Assembly (NCBI RefSeq): GCF_036241575.1 | Contig: NZ_CP108455.1 | Location: 6,555,001 to 6,619,000 of the forward strand | Reading direction: 5' to 3' | Length of the DNA: 64,000 nucleotides | From: Streptomyces sp. NBC_01267 | Lineage (GTDB): Bacteria; Actinomycetota; Actinomycetes; Streptomycetales; Streptomycetaceae | Shown here: in pieces, positions 50,896-58,983 of the stretch | How positions within the stretch are numbered: the stretch's first letter is position 1 | Layout of the letters: every line of letters begins with the position of its first letter | The notes under the pieces: model-generated | Told to the model about the DNA's origin: nothing | What the model saw: only the letters and a program-made list of their open reading frames with translations | Databases searched by the model: none | Program-made: the position numbers and the translations under genes

Positions 50896-50924
50896 GCAGG
50901 GACCACCGAATCGCGATCGTGGGC

Positions 50925-50939
50925 AGGTAAGCCTTACCT
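50925..50939. promoter_or_regulatory. Iron box (DmdR-type) in the FhuF/GntR divergent region
   Basis: AGGTAAG-C-CTTACCT is a perfect 15-bp palindrome close to the Streptomyces DmdR consensus (TTAGGTTAGGCTNACCTAA). It lies 30 nt before the FhuF-like start. Confidence 0.7.
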
Positions 50940-51015
50940 TATCCGATTCGGCGGATGTGTGAACTGACGCCAGGTCCGCCTATCGTGCTGAACAGGACGC
51001 AGGAGGAGGACCCAG

Positions 51016-51816
51016 GTGGAACAGGGCAGAGCGCGCGACGCGGCACGGCCGCACGTCTCCGCGCACCCGCCTGAGCAGGCCCGTATCCCGGGACCTGCCC
51101 GCAGCCCCGAGCCGCTCGGCGGCGCCGGGCAGGTCCGCGGCGAGCACACCCACGGAGAGCCGTCGGTGACACCGCCGTTCGCTGGGCCGAAAGTGGTGCA
51201 GCGCCACTCGGTGCGCGGCCAGATCCTCGACGCGCTGCGCGCCGCCCTGGTCGGCGGCGAACTGCTCCCCGGTGAGGTCTACTCGGCACCGGTCCTGGGG
51301 ATGCGCTTCGGTGTCTCCGCCACGCCGGTACGCGAGGCGATGCAGCAGCTCGCCGTCGAGGGCGCCGTCGAGGTCGTGCCCAACCGGGGTTTCCGGGTGG
51401 CCGAGCGCAGCGCGCGGGAACTCTCCGAACTGGCCGAGGTGCGGGCCCTCATCGAGGTTCCGGTGATGCTGAGGCTGGCCCGTTCCGTCCCGGCCCGGCG
51501 CTGGACGGAGCTGCGGCCCCTGGCCGAGGCCACCGTGTCGGCCGCCGCGGTCGGCGACCGGGCCCGCTACGCCGAGTCCGACCGCGCCTTCCACGGCGCG
51601 GTCCTCGGACTCTCCGGCAACCAGCAGTTGGTCGGGGTCGCCGACGATCTCCACCGCAGGGCCCAGTGGCCACTGGTGAGCGCCCCCGTCACCCGCCGCG
51701 CCGACCTCCTCGCCGACGCGGCGGAGCACACGGCGCTGCTCGACGCCCTGATCGCCCAGGACCTGACGGTCGTCCAGTCACTCGTACGGGAGCACTTCAC
51801 CGGCGCCCACGGCTGA
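51016..51816 (+). CDS. GntR-family regulator (FadR subfamily)
   Basis: A 266-aa regulator. An unusually long N-terminal extension of about 60 residues precedes the winged helix (QRHSVRGQILDALRAALVGG, RFGVSATPVREAMQQLAVEG, GFRVAERSARELSELAEVRA). The C-terminal FCD ligand domain has the expected helical pattern with a metal-like D/H set (AESDRAFHGAVLGLSGN). GGAGG 6 nt before the GTG marks the start. Close and divergent to the FhuF-like gene, though nothing says it controls it. Confidence 0.85.
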   Translation: MEQGRARDAARPHVSAHPPEQARIPGPARSPEPLGGAGQVRGEHTHGEPSVTPPFAGPKVVQRHSVRGQILDALRAALVGGELLPGEVYSAPVLGMRFGVSATPVREAMQQLAVEGAVEVVPNRGFRVAERSARELSELAEVRALIEVPVMLRLARSVPARRWTELRPLAEATVSAAAVGDRARYAESDRAFHGAVLGLSGNQQLVGVADDLHRRAQWPLVSAPVTRRADLLADAAEHTALLDALIAQDLTVVQSLVREHFTGAHG

Positions 51817-51915
51817 GCGGCTGTGGGGTGCCCTCCGGGAGCCGGTCCGCTCCGGGCCCACGTACCGCACCCCGCGCAGACGCCGCAGGCGCCGCAGCCC
51901 CGGCAGGTCACCGCG

Positions 51916-52686
51916 TCAGACCGCCGCTGCGGGCGGTGCGAGCCGCGCCGCCAGCCAGGTGGGTACGCCGTCCAGCAGCCGGAACAGCCGGGCGGCCTCG
52001 GCCCGCAGCCGGGTCGCCTCCGGCTCGGACTCCGCGTCGGCCAGCGCCGCCAACGCCGGGGCCGTACCCACGAGATAGCCCAGCTCCTCCCTGATCCGCA
52101 GGGACTCCGCGAAGCCGTGCCTGGCCTCCGCCAGCTCGCCCTCCCGCAGCGCCAGCGACGCCAGATGGCGCCAGGTGAAGGAGAGCAGCAAGGTCTGGCC
52201 GTGTGCCGTCGCGCCGGCGTGCGCCCGACGGAAGGCGGCGCGGGCCGACTGGGCCGAATCGGCGAGATCCTGTGCGATCAGCCCCCGGCGGAAGTCCAGC
52301 AGCGGACGGCCCGGCGAGCCCGGTGCGATCAGTGCGGCGGCCCTGCCCATGGCGGCCCGCGCCTCGTCGGCCCGGTCCCGTACGCCCAACAGCGTGGACG
52401 CGTAGCCCAGTTGACCCCGTTCGCAGGCGGCGGCGCCGCGTGCCTCGTCGTCGCGCGCGAGGGCCTCGGCGGTACGCAGCGCGTCCTCCGCGTCCGTCCA
52501 GCCCTGCTCCGTGTAGAGGCACCGCTCGATCAGCAGCGCGGCCCGGTGCAGCGCGGCCTCGGCGTCGTGTTTCGCGTGCGGTTCGAGCAGGGCGGCCGCG
52601 TCCGCCCAGCAGCCGCGCGAGCGCAGCCGCCATACCGCGGTCTGGAGCGGAGGATCGTCATCAGCTGTCGTTCCGTAACCAGACAT
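51916..52686 (-). CDS. TPR-like hypothetical protein
   Basis: A 256-aa protein built of alpha-helical pairs with alanine-rich spacing (AALLEPHAKHDAEAALHRAA, ALRTAEALARDDEARGAA, SARAAFRRAHAGATAHG), typical of tetratricopeptide repeats. No enzyme or DNA-binding domain is attached. The start at 52686 is chosen for the MSGYGTT opening; the ribosome site is weak, and the frame extends up to 52755. Downstream of the PucR gene on the same strand by 152 nt, with an AT-rich palindrome in between. Function unknown. Confidence 0.65.
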   Translation of the reverse strand: MSGYGTTADDDPPLQTAVWRLRSRGCWADAAALLEPHAKHDAEAALHRAALLIERCLYTEQGWTDAEDALRTAEALARDDEARGAAACERGQLGYASTLLGVRDRADEARAAMGRAAALIAPGSPGRPLLDFRRGLIAQDLADSAQSARAAFRRAHAGATAHGQTLLLSFTWRHLASLALREGELAEARHGFAESLRIREELGYLVGTAPALAALADAESEPEATRLRAEAARLFRLLDGVPTWLAARLAPPAAAV

Positions 52687-52783
52687 GGCGGTATAGGCCA
52701 CATTGCCCTCCCCGAGCGCGCCATTGAGCTGTTGAGTACGGGCGCATCTCAGCACGGAAACGCATGCCGGGCCAAGGGGTTGG

Positions 52784-52797
52784 GTGAATTAATTCAC
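52784..52797. promoter_or_regulatory. 14-bp perfect AT-rich palindrome GTGAATT-AATTCAC
   Basis: An exact palindrome in the gap between the PucR and TPR genes, about 100 nt upstream of the TPR start. AT-rich in a G+C-rich context, which makes chance less likely. Candidate operator; the regulator is unknown. Confidence 0.45.
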
Positions 52798-52838
52798 AAT
52801 CTTGGAGCTACCCGCCGTCCCGGGCGCCCCCCGTCGCG

Positions 52839-54539
52839 TCAGCTCATCCGCAGCGCGAGGAAGAAATCGAGCTTGTCCTCCAGCCGCGACAGATCACGGC
52901 CCGTCAGCTGCTCGATCCTGCCCACCCGGTAGCGCAGAGTGTTGACGTGCAGATGCAGCCGGGTCGCGCAGCGGGTCCACGAACCGTCGCAGTCGAGGAA
53001 CGCTTCGAGCGTCGGGATGAGCTCGGCCCGGTGCCGGCGGTCGTAGTCGCGCAGCGGGTCGAGCAGCCGGGCGGTGAACGCTTTGCGCACGTCGTCGGGG
53101 ACGAACGGCAGCAACAGCACATGCGAGGCCAGCTCGTGATGGCCCGCCGCGCAGACCCGGCCGGGCCGGGCCGCGGCCACCCGCCGGGCGTGCCTGGCTT
53201 CCTCCAGCGCACCCCGCAGCCCCTCCGCCGAGTGCACCGACGCCGATACACCCAGAGTGAGCCTGCCGTCGTCGGCGAGGCCCGCCGAGAGCGGCTCGCG
53301 TACGGCGGTGAGCAGCGCGTCGGCGTGCAGCCCGGCGTCCTGGCCGCCGGAATCCGGCTCTCCCGCGCCGGTCGTGAGCGTCGACAGCGGGACGAGTGCG
53401 ATGGCCTCGTCCCCGGTGTGCGCCACCGCGATCCGGTCGGAGGACCCGGTGCCCGCGCCACCCGGCAGCGCCTGATCGACCAGGATCTCCTCCAGGAGCG
53501 ACTGGGCCACCGGTCCCGCGTCGATCGCCGGACCGTCCTGCTGGTCCCAGTCGACCCGGGCGACCACCACCTGCCAGTGCGGCGCGGCCCCGATCCCCGG
53601 CAGCAGCACCGGAGCGGCCACCCGCAGCCTGGCCGCGATCTCGGCGGGCGCGGCGCCCGTCTGGACCAGTTCGAGGACTTCCTGGGCGAGCCTGCGCCGA
53701 ACCGTACGGGCCGCGTCCCGGCGGTCGCGCTCCACGGCGATCAGCTGGGTCACCCCCTGGAGCAGATCCAGCCGGGCGGCCGGCCAGTCGCCCGCGTCCG
53801 CCTCGACCGCGAGCAGCCAGTCGGAGAGCACCGTCTCGCGCACATCACGGGCGGCGGGGCCCGCGCCGCGGCCACTGCTGCGGATCGGGAACAGCGAGTA
53901 CACCGTGCCCTGGACGGTGACCCGGTGCGGCCCCCGACGCCCGGTGCGGGTCGCCGCGAGGTGCCCGGCCGCCAGTACGGCGCCGACCTCGGCCGTCAGC
54001 GGGTCACCGGCCCCGGCGATCTGACGGCCGGTGGGGGAGAGCACCCAGGCGTGCAGATCCAGGTCGGTGGTGAGCAGGTCGAGCACCACATCGGGGCCGC
54101 CACCCGCCGGACCGGACGTCATCAGCCTGCGGTGCCGGTCGACGACCGCGGCGAGGTCCCCGGCCCGCTCGCCGGACACCTGGCGGACCACGTACTCGGT
54201 GATGGTCGCGAAGGCGACCGACTCGTTCACCGCGAACAGCGGCAGCCGGTGGCGGGCGCACGCCGCCACCAGGTCCTCCGGTACATCACCCAGTTCGGCC
54301 TCGCCGGCCGCGAGCCCGACGACACCGGCGCTCGCGAGCGTTCGAACGAACGGCTCCGACTCCGCTGCGGAGTGCCGCCAGGCGAGCCCGGTGAGGACCA
54401 GCTCACCCCCGGTCAGATACCGGCTCGGATCGCGTAGATCCGTCGTCATCACACCGCGCACGGTGCGGTCCAGCTCGTCCTCGCCGCCGAGCAGCCGCAG
54501 GCCCAGCGCGTCGGTGTCCAGCAGTGCGCGCAGCCGCAT
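52839..54539 (-). CDS. PucR-family purine-catabolism regulator
   Basis: A 566-aa regulator. The N-terminal PucR domain (LLGGEDELDRTVRGVMTTDL) precedes a GAF-like middle and a C-terminal helix-turn-helix (CDGSWTRCATRLHLHVNTLRY, RVGRIEQLTGRDL). In Bacillus and actinomycetes, PucR-type proteins sense purine or ureide metabolites and control the purine-degradation genes, and here the xanthine dehydrogenase operon is divergently encoded 285 nt away. The ATG at 54539 begins the conserved MRLRALLDTDALGLRLLGG. The frame extends to 54686 but that part is not conserved-looking. Confidence 0.87.
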   Translation of the reverse strand: MRLRALLDTDALGLRLLGGEDELDRTVRGVMTTDLRDPSRYLTGGELVLTGLAWRHSAAESEPFVRTLASAGVVGLAAGEAELGDVPEDLVAACARHRLPLFAVNESVAFATITEYVVRQVSGERAGDLAAVVDRHRRLMTSGPAGGGPDVVLDLLTTDLDLHAWVLSPTGRQIAGAGDPLTAEVGAVLAAGHLAATRTGRRGPHRVTVQGTVYSLFPIRSSGRGAGPAARDVRETVLSDWLLAVEADAGDWPAARLDLLQGVTQLIAVERDRRDAARTVRRRLAQEVLELVQTGAAPAEIAARLRVAAPVLLPGIGAAPHWQVVVARVDWDQQDGPAIDAGPVAQSLLEEILVDQALPGGAGTGSSDRIAVAHTGDEAIALVPLSTLTTGAGEPDSGGQDAGLHADALLTAVREPLSAGLADDGRLTLGVSASVHSAEGLRGALEEARHARRVAAARPGRVCAAGHHELASHVLLLPFVPDDVRKAFTARLLDPLRDYDRRHRAELIPTLEAFLDCDGSWTRCATRLHLHVNTLRYRVGRIEQLTGRDLSRLEDKLDFFLALRMS

Positions 54540-54824
54540 CTCGTCGCCGCCGATCTGTGTGGTCCGCCGTTCCGATACTGCCGATCGGCGGAGCTTGTCG
54601 TTTTCAGGGGGATCCGAAGAGGTATCTCGTTCCCGTCCTTCGTTCGAACATACAAGACGACCAAGGTCACCAGCCAACTCCTTCATGGTTTCGGTGACTG
54701 CACCGCACGCCGCACGGCTTGTGTACTTGTGCCGTCAAGCAATGAACAGCAGATGAACGTCCAGTCGAGGGCCGGCCGTCCCGGGCCCCAGCGAACACCC
54801 GAATGAGAAGAAGAGAGCCGCTTC

Positions 54825-55724
54825 ATGGACTTCCTTCGCCCCGCCAGCTGGGAGGAGGCGCTCGCCGCCAAGGCCGAGCACCCCACGGCTGTGCCGATCG
54901 CCGGCGGCACGGATGTCATGGTCGAGATCAACTTCGATCACCGCCGACCCCAGTACCTCCTGGACCTGAACCGCATCGGCCTCCTCAGCGAGTGGCACGT
55001 CGGCGAGGAGACCGTCCAGCTGGGCGCCTCCGTCCCCTACGCCAAGATCATGGAGCACCTGCGCACGGAGCTGCCCGGTCTCGCACTCGCCTCGCACACC
55101 GTGGCGTCCCCGCAGATCCGCAACCGCGGCGGCGTCGGCGGCAATCTCGGTACCGCGTCCCCCGCCGGTGACGCCCACCCGGCGCTGCTCTCCGCCGACT
55201 GCCAGGTCGAGGCCGAGTCGGTGCGCGGTTCGCGGCTGATCCCCATCGACGACTTCTACACCGGGGTGAAGCGCAACGCGCTCGCCCCCGACGAGCTCAT
55301 CAAGTCGGTCCACATCAAGAAGGCCGACGGCCCGCAGCAGTACTCGAAGGTCGGCACCCGCAACGCGATGGTCATCGCCGTGTGCGCCTTCGGCATCGCG
55401 CTGCACCCCGAGACCCGCACGGTCCGCACCGGCATCGGCTCGGCGGCCCCGACCCCCATCCGGGCCAAGGCGGCCGAGGAGTTCCTGAACGCGGCACTCG
55501 ACGAGGGCGGCTTCTGGGACAGCGGCAAGATCATCACCCCGTCGATCGCCAAGCAGTTCGCCGACCTCGTCTCCGGTGCGGCGAACCCGATCGACGACGT
55601 CCGCGGCACCGCGAGCTATCGCCGTCACGCCGTCGGCATCATGGCCCGCCGCACGCTCGGCTGGACCTGGGAGTCCTACCGCGGCAACGGCCGCAGCACA
55701 GAGGGAGTCGCATCATGCGCGTGA
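54825..55724 (+). CDS. Xanthine dehydrogenase FAD-binding subunit
   Basis: A 299-aa FAD subunit of a molybdenum hydroxylase. The FAD-binding motif PIAGGTDVMVEI is at about 24-35, and the second motif, NRGGVGGNLGTASPAGDAHPAL (about 102-123), binds the flavin pyrophosphate. It passes electrons from the iron-sulfur clusters to NAD+. AGAAGAAGAGAG upstream gives a weak ribosome site. Its last 10 nt overlap the next gene's start. First of three subunits: FAD, 2Fe-2S, molybdopterin. Confidence 0.9.
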   Translation: MDFLRPASWEEALAAKAEHPTAVPIAGGTDVMVEINFDHRRPQYLLDLNRIGLLSEWHVGEETVQLGASVPYAKIMEHLRTELPGLALASHTVASPQIRNRGGVGGNLGTASPAGDAHPALLSADCQVEAESVRGSRLIPIDDFYTGVKRNALAPDELIKSVHIKKADGPQQYSKVGTRNAMVIAVCAFGIALHPETRTVRTGIGSAAPTPIRAKAAEEFLNAALDEGGFWDSGKIITPSIAKQFADLVSGAANPIDDVRGTASYRRHAVGIMARRTLGWTWESYRGNGRSTEGVASCA

Positions 55725-56308
55725 ACTTCACGGTCAACGGCCGCCCGCAGGAGGCCGACGACGTCTGGGAGGGCGAGAGCCTGCTGTACGTGCTCCGTGA
55801 GCGCATGGGCCTGCCCGGTTCCAAGAACGCCTGCGAGCAGGGCGAATGCGGTTCCTGCACGGTCCGCCTCGACGGCGTGCCGGTCTGCGCCTGCCTGGTC
55901 GCCGCCGGTCAGGCCGAGGGCCGCGAGGTCGTCACGGTCGAGGGCCTGGCGGACTACGCCAAGCACCGCGACGACGCCCACCCCGGCACCGGTTGCGCCG
56001 CCGGATCCTGTGGCACCGGCCTGGACGCCGCCAAGCGCTGGCAGTCCAAGCCGACCGACGGCCGCACCGGCGAAGCGGACGAACTCTCCCCGATCCAGCA
56101 GGCGTTCATCGACGCGGGCGCCGTGCAGTGCGGTTTCTGCACCCCCGGTCTGCTGGTCGCGGCGGACGAACTGCTGGAGCAGAACAGCTCCCCGTCCGAC
56201 GCGGACATCCGTGAGGCGCTCTCCGGCAACCTCTGCCGCTGCACCGGTTACGAGAAGATCCTCGACGCGGTCCGCCTCGCGGCCGCTCGCCAGGAAGAGA
56301 CGGTCTGA
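55715..56308 (+). CDS. Xanthine dehydrogenase 2Fe-2S subunit
   Basis: A 197-aa iron-sulfur subunit. The plant-ferredoxin-type cluster is in CEQGECGSCTVRLDGVPVCAC and the second in the C-terminal helical domain, VQCGFCTPG and LCRCTGYEKI. Between them is an insert of about 35 residues containing another cysteine pair (CAAGSCG), longer than in the usual 160-aa subunits. The start overlaps the FAD subunit's stop, so the two are coupled. Delivers electrons from the molybdenum site to FAD. Confidence 0.9.
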   Translation: MRVNFTVNGRPQEADDVWEGESLLYVLRERMGLPGSKNACEQGECGSCTVRLDGVPVCACLVAAGQAEGREVVTVEGLADYAKHRDDAHPGTGCAAGSCGTGLDAAKRWQSKPTDGRTGEADELSPIQQAFIDAGAVQCGFCTPGLLVAADELLEQNSSPSDADIREALSGNLCRCTGYEKILDAVRLAAARQEETV

Positions 56309-56310
56309 TC

Positions 56311-58695
56311 ATGGGCGTCACTGGTTCCCCCACCAACATCCAGCAGGGGTCGAAGACCAAGGGCGGTATCGGCGAGTCCACACTCCGCCCCGACGGGACC
56401 CTCAAGGTCACCGGCGAGTTCGCGTACTCCTCGGACATGTGGCACGAGGACATGCTCTGGGGCTTCACGCTCCGCTCCACCACCGCGCACGCCGAGATCA
56501 GGTCGATCGACACCTCGGAGGCGCTCGCCACCTCCGGTGTCTACGCCGTGCTCACCTACGACGACCTGCCCACCGACGTGAAGAACTACGGCCTGGAGAT
56601 CCAGGACACCCCGGTTCTCGCCCACGGAAAGGTCCGCCACCACGGTGAGCCGGTGGCCGTCGTCGCCGCCGACCACCCGGAGACCGCGCGCCGGGCCGCT
56701 GCCAAGATCAAGATCGAGTACGTCGAGCTGCCCGTCATCACCGACGAGGCGTCGGCCACCGGGCCGGACGCGCTGCTCGTGCACGAGGGCCGCGACGACC
56801 ACCACATCGGCCACGTCCCGCACCCGAACATCGTGCACCGCCAGCCGATCATCCGCGGCAACGCGGACGAGGCCGCGAAGCGCGCCGACGTCATCGTCTC
56901 CGGGGACTACACGTTCGGCATGCAGGACCAGGCGTTCCTCGGCCCGGAGTCCGGTCTCGCCGTACCGGCCGAGGACGGCGGCGTCGACCTGTACGTCGCC
57001 ACCCAGTGGCTGCACTCCGACCTCCGCCAGATCGCCCCGGTGCTCGGCCTGCCCGAGGACAAGGTGCGGATGACGCTGTCGGGCGTCGGCGGCGCCTTCG
57101 GCGGGCGCGAGGACCTGTCGATGCAGATCCACGCCTGTCTCCTGGCGCTCCGCACCGGCAAGCCGGTCAAGATCGTCTACAACCGGTTCGAGTCCTTCTT
57201 CGGCCACGTCCACCGCCACCCGGCGAAGCTGCACTACGAGCACGGGGCCACCAAGGACGGCAAGCTCACCCACATGAAGTGCCGGATCGTGCTGGACGGC
57301 GGGGCCTACGCCTCCGCCTCCCCGGCCGTCGTCGGGAACGCCTCCTCCCTCTCCGCGGGCCCGTACGTCATCGAGGACGTCGACATCGAGGCCATCGCGC
57401 TCTACACCAACAACCCGCCCTGCGGCGCCATGCGCGGCTTCGGCGCGGTCCAGGCGTGCTTCGCGTACGAGGCGCAGATGGACAAACTCGCGGCGAAGCT
57501 GGACATGGACCCGGTGGAGTTCCGCCAGATCAACGCCATGGAGCAGGGCACGCTGCTGCCGACCGGCCAGGCCTGTGACTCGCCCGCACCCGTCGCCGAA
57601 CTGCTGCGTCTGGTCAAGGCGCGTCCGCTGCCGCCCGAGCAGCAGTGGCTCGCCGCCGGCGAGGCCGCGGACGTCCGCGCCCTGCCTGGCGGACTCTCCA
57701 ACACCACGCACGGCGAGGGCGTCGTACGCGGTGTCGGCTACGCGGTCGGCATCAAGAACGTCGGCTTCTCCGAGGGCTTCGACGACTACTCCACCGCACG
57801 GGTGCGGATGGAGATCATCAACGGTGAGCCGGTCGCGACCGTGCACACCGCGATGGCCGAGGTCGGCCAGGGCGGCGTCACCGTCCACGCGCAGATCGTC
57901 CGCACCGAACTCGGCGTCAACCAGGTCACCATCCACCCGGCCGACACCAGGGTCGGCTCGGCCGGTTCGACGTCCGCCTCCCGGCAGACGTACATGACCG
58001 GCGGCGCGGTGAAGAACGCCGCCGAGGCGGTCCGCGAGAAGGTACTGGAGATCGGCCGGGCCAAGCTCGGCACGTACCACCCGGCCTGGGCGACGGCCGA
58101 ACTCCTCCTGGAGGGCGGCAAGGTCGTCACCGACGGCGGCGAGATCCTGGCGGACCTGGTCGACGTACTGGAGGACGAGGCGGTGGACCTGGAGCTGGAG
58201 TGGCGCCACCGGCCCACGGTCGCCTTCGACCTGAAGACCGGTCAGGGCGACGGCCACGTCCAGTACTCGTTCGCCGCGCACCGCGCCGTCGTCGAGGTCG
58301 ACACCGAACTCGGCCTGGTCAAGGTCATCGAACTCGCCGTGGCCCAGGACGTCGGCAAGGCGCTCAACCCGCTCTCCGTGGTGGGCCAGATCCAGGGCGG
58401 CACGATCCAGGGCCTGGGCATCGCGGTCATGGAAGAGATCATCGTCGACCCGAAGACCGCGAAGGTACGCAACCCGTCCTTCACGGACTACCTGCTCCCG
58501 ACGATCCTCGACACACCGACCGTCCCGGTCGACGTGCTCGAACTCGCCGACGAGCACGCCCCGTACGGGCTGCGCGGCATCGGCGAGGCGCCGACACTCT
58601 CCTCCACCCCGGCCGTCCTCGCGGCGATCCGCAACGCGACCGGTCTGGAACTCGACAGGACGCCGGTGCGACCCGAGCACCTGACCGGCGTCTGA
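56311..58695 (+). CDS. Xanthine dehydrogenase molybdopterin-binding subunit
   Basis: A 794-aa catalytic subunit. It opens with a substrate-side domain (KVTGEFAYSSDMWHEDMLWG) and continues with the Mo-cofactor domain: GVGGAFGGREDLSMQIHA, PCGAMRGFGAVQACF, AEVGQGGVTVHAQIVRTELG and the C-terminal active-site Glu in GLRGIGEAPTLSSTP. It oxidises hypoxanthine and xanthine to urate. The start is 2 nt after the previous stop. The maturation factor XdhC is encoded downstream, after the permease. Confidence 0.92.
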   Translation: MGVTGSPTNIQQGSKTKGGIGESTLRPDGTLKVTGEFAYSSDMWHEDMLWGFTLRSTTAHAEIRSIDTSEALATSGVYAVLTYDDLPTDVKNYGLEIQDTPVLAHGKVRHHGEPVAVVAADHPETARRAAAKIKIEYVELPVITDEASATGPDALLVHEGRDDHHIGHVPHPNIVHRQPIIRGNADEAAKRADVIVSGDYTFGMQDQAFLGPESGLAVPAEDGGVDLYVATQWLHSDLRQIAPVLGLPEDKVRMTLSGVGGAFGGREDLSMQIHACLLALRTGKPVKIVYNRFESFFGHVHRHPAKLHYEHGATKDGKLTHMKCRIVLDGGAYASASPAVVGNASSLSAGPYVIEDVDIEAIALYTNNPPCGAMRGFGAVQACFAYEAQMDKLAAKLDMDPVEFRQINAMEQGTLLPTGQACDSPAPVAELLRLVKARPLPPEQQWLAAGEAADVRALPGGLSNTTHGEGVVRGVGYAVGIKNVGFSEGFDDYSTARVRMEIINGEPVATVHTAMAEVGQGGVTVHAQIVRTELGVNQVTIHPADTRVGSAGSTSASRQTYMTGGAVKNAAEAVREKVLEIGRAKLGTYHPAWATAELLLEGGKVVTDGGEILADLVDVLEDEAVDLELEWRHRPTVAFDLKTGQGDGHVQYSFAAHRAVVEVDTELGLVKVIELAVAQDVGKALNPLSVVGQIQGGTIQGLGIAVMEEIIVDPKTAKVRNPSFTDYLLPTILDTPTVPVDVLELADEHAPYGLRGIGEAPTLSSTPAVLAAIRNATGLELDRTPVRPEHLTGV

Positions 58696-58800
58696 TTCCC
58701 GAACTCTCCGGGCGGCGTGTGCCTCCTGGGAACGTCACACTTCCCAGCGCGCGCCGCCCGGAGCACCGCAGTACCGCCCCGCTCGCGGTCCTTGCCCCCA

Positions 58801-58885
58801 CATCGCAGTACGCAACATCGCAGTACGCACACGGCAGTACGCACGACGCAGTACGCACGACGCAGTACGCACACGGCAGTACCCA
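58801..58885. repeat. Six tandem 14-15-bp repeats with core GCAGTACGCA
   Basis: GCAGTACGCA occurs at 58805, 58820, 58834, 58848 and 58862, and with one change at 58876 (GCAGTACCCA). The periods are 15, 14, 14, 14 and 14 bp. A related, more degenerate copy (GCAGTACCGC) lies at 58768. The array fills the gap between the xanthine dehydrogenase genes and the purine permease. Each core holds the palindrome GTAC. Confidence 0.95.
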
Positions 58886-58983
58886 GTTCGTCTCGGGCCG
58901 TCCCCCGGGTCGTGCAGCACATCCCAAAACCCGCAGAGCCGGCCTTCTCGCGGGTGCCCCTTTGAACCTTGGGAGTAAGCACC

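Noticed and set aside
56248..58680. 810-aa minus-strand ORF opposite the xanthine dehydrogenase large subunit
   Set aside because: Composition is that of a codon-position shadow; the + strand protein has all molybdopterin motifs.
58801..58885. CRISPR array
   Set aside because: Repeats follow each other directly every 14-15 bp with no unique spacers of 25-40 bp; no cas genes nearby.
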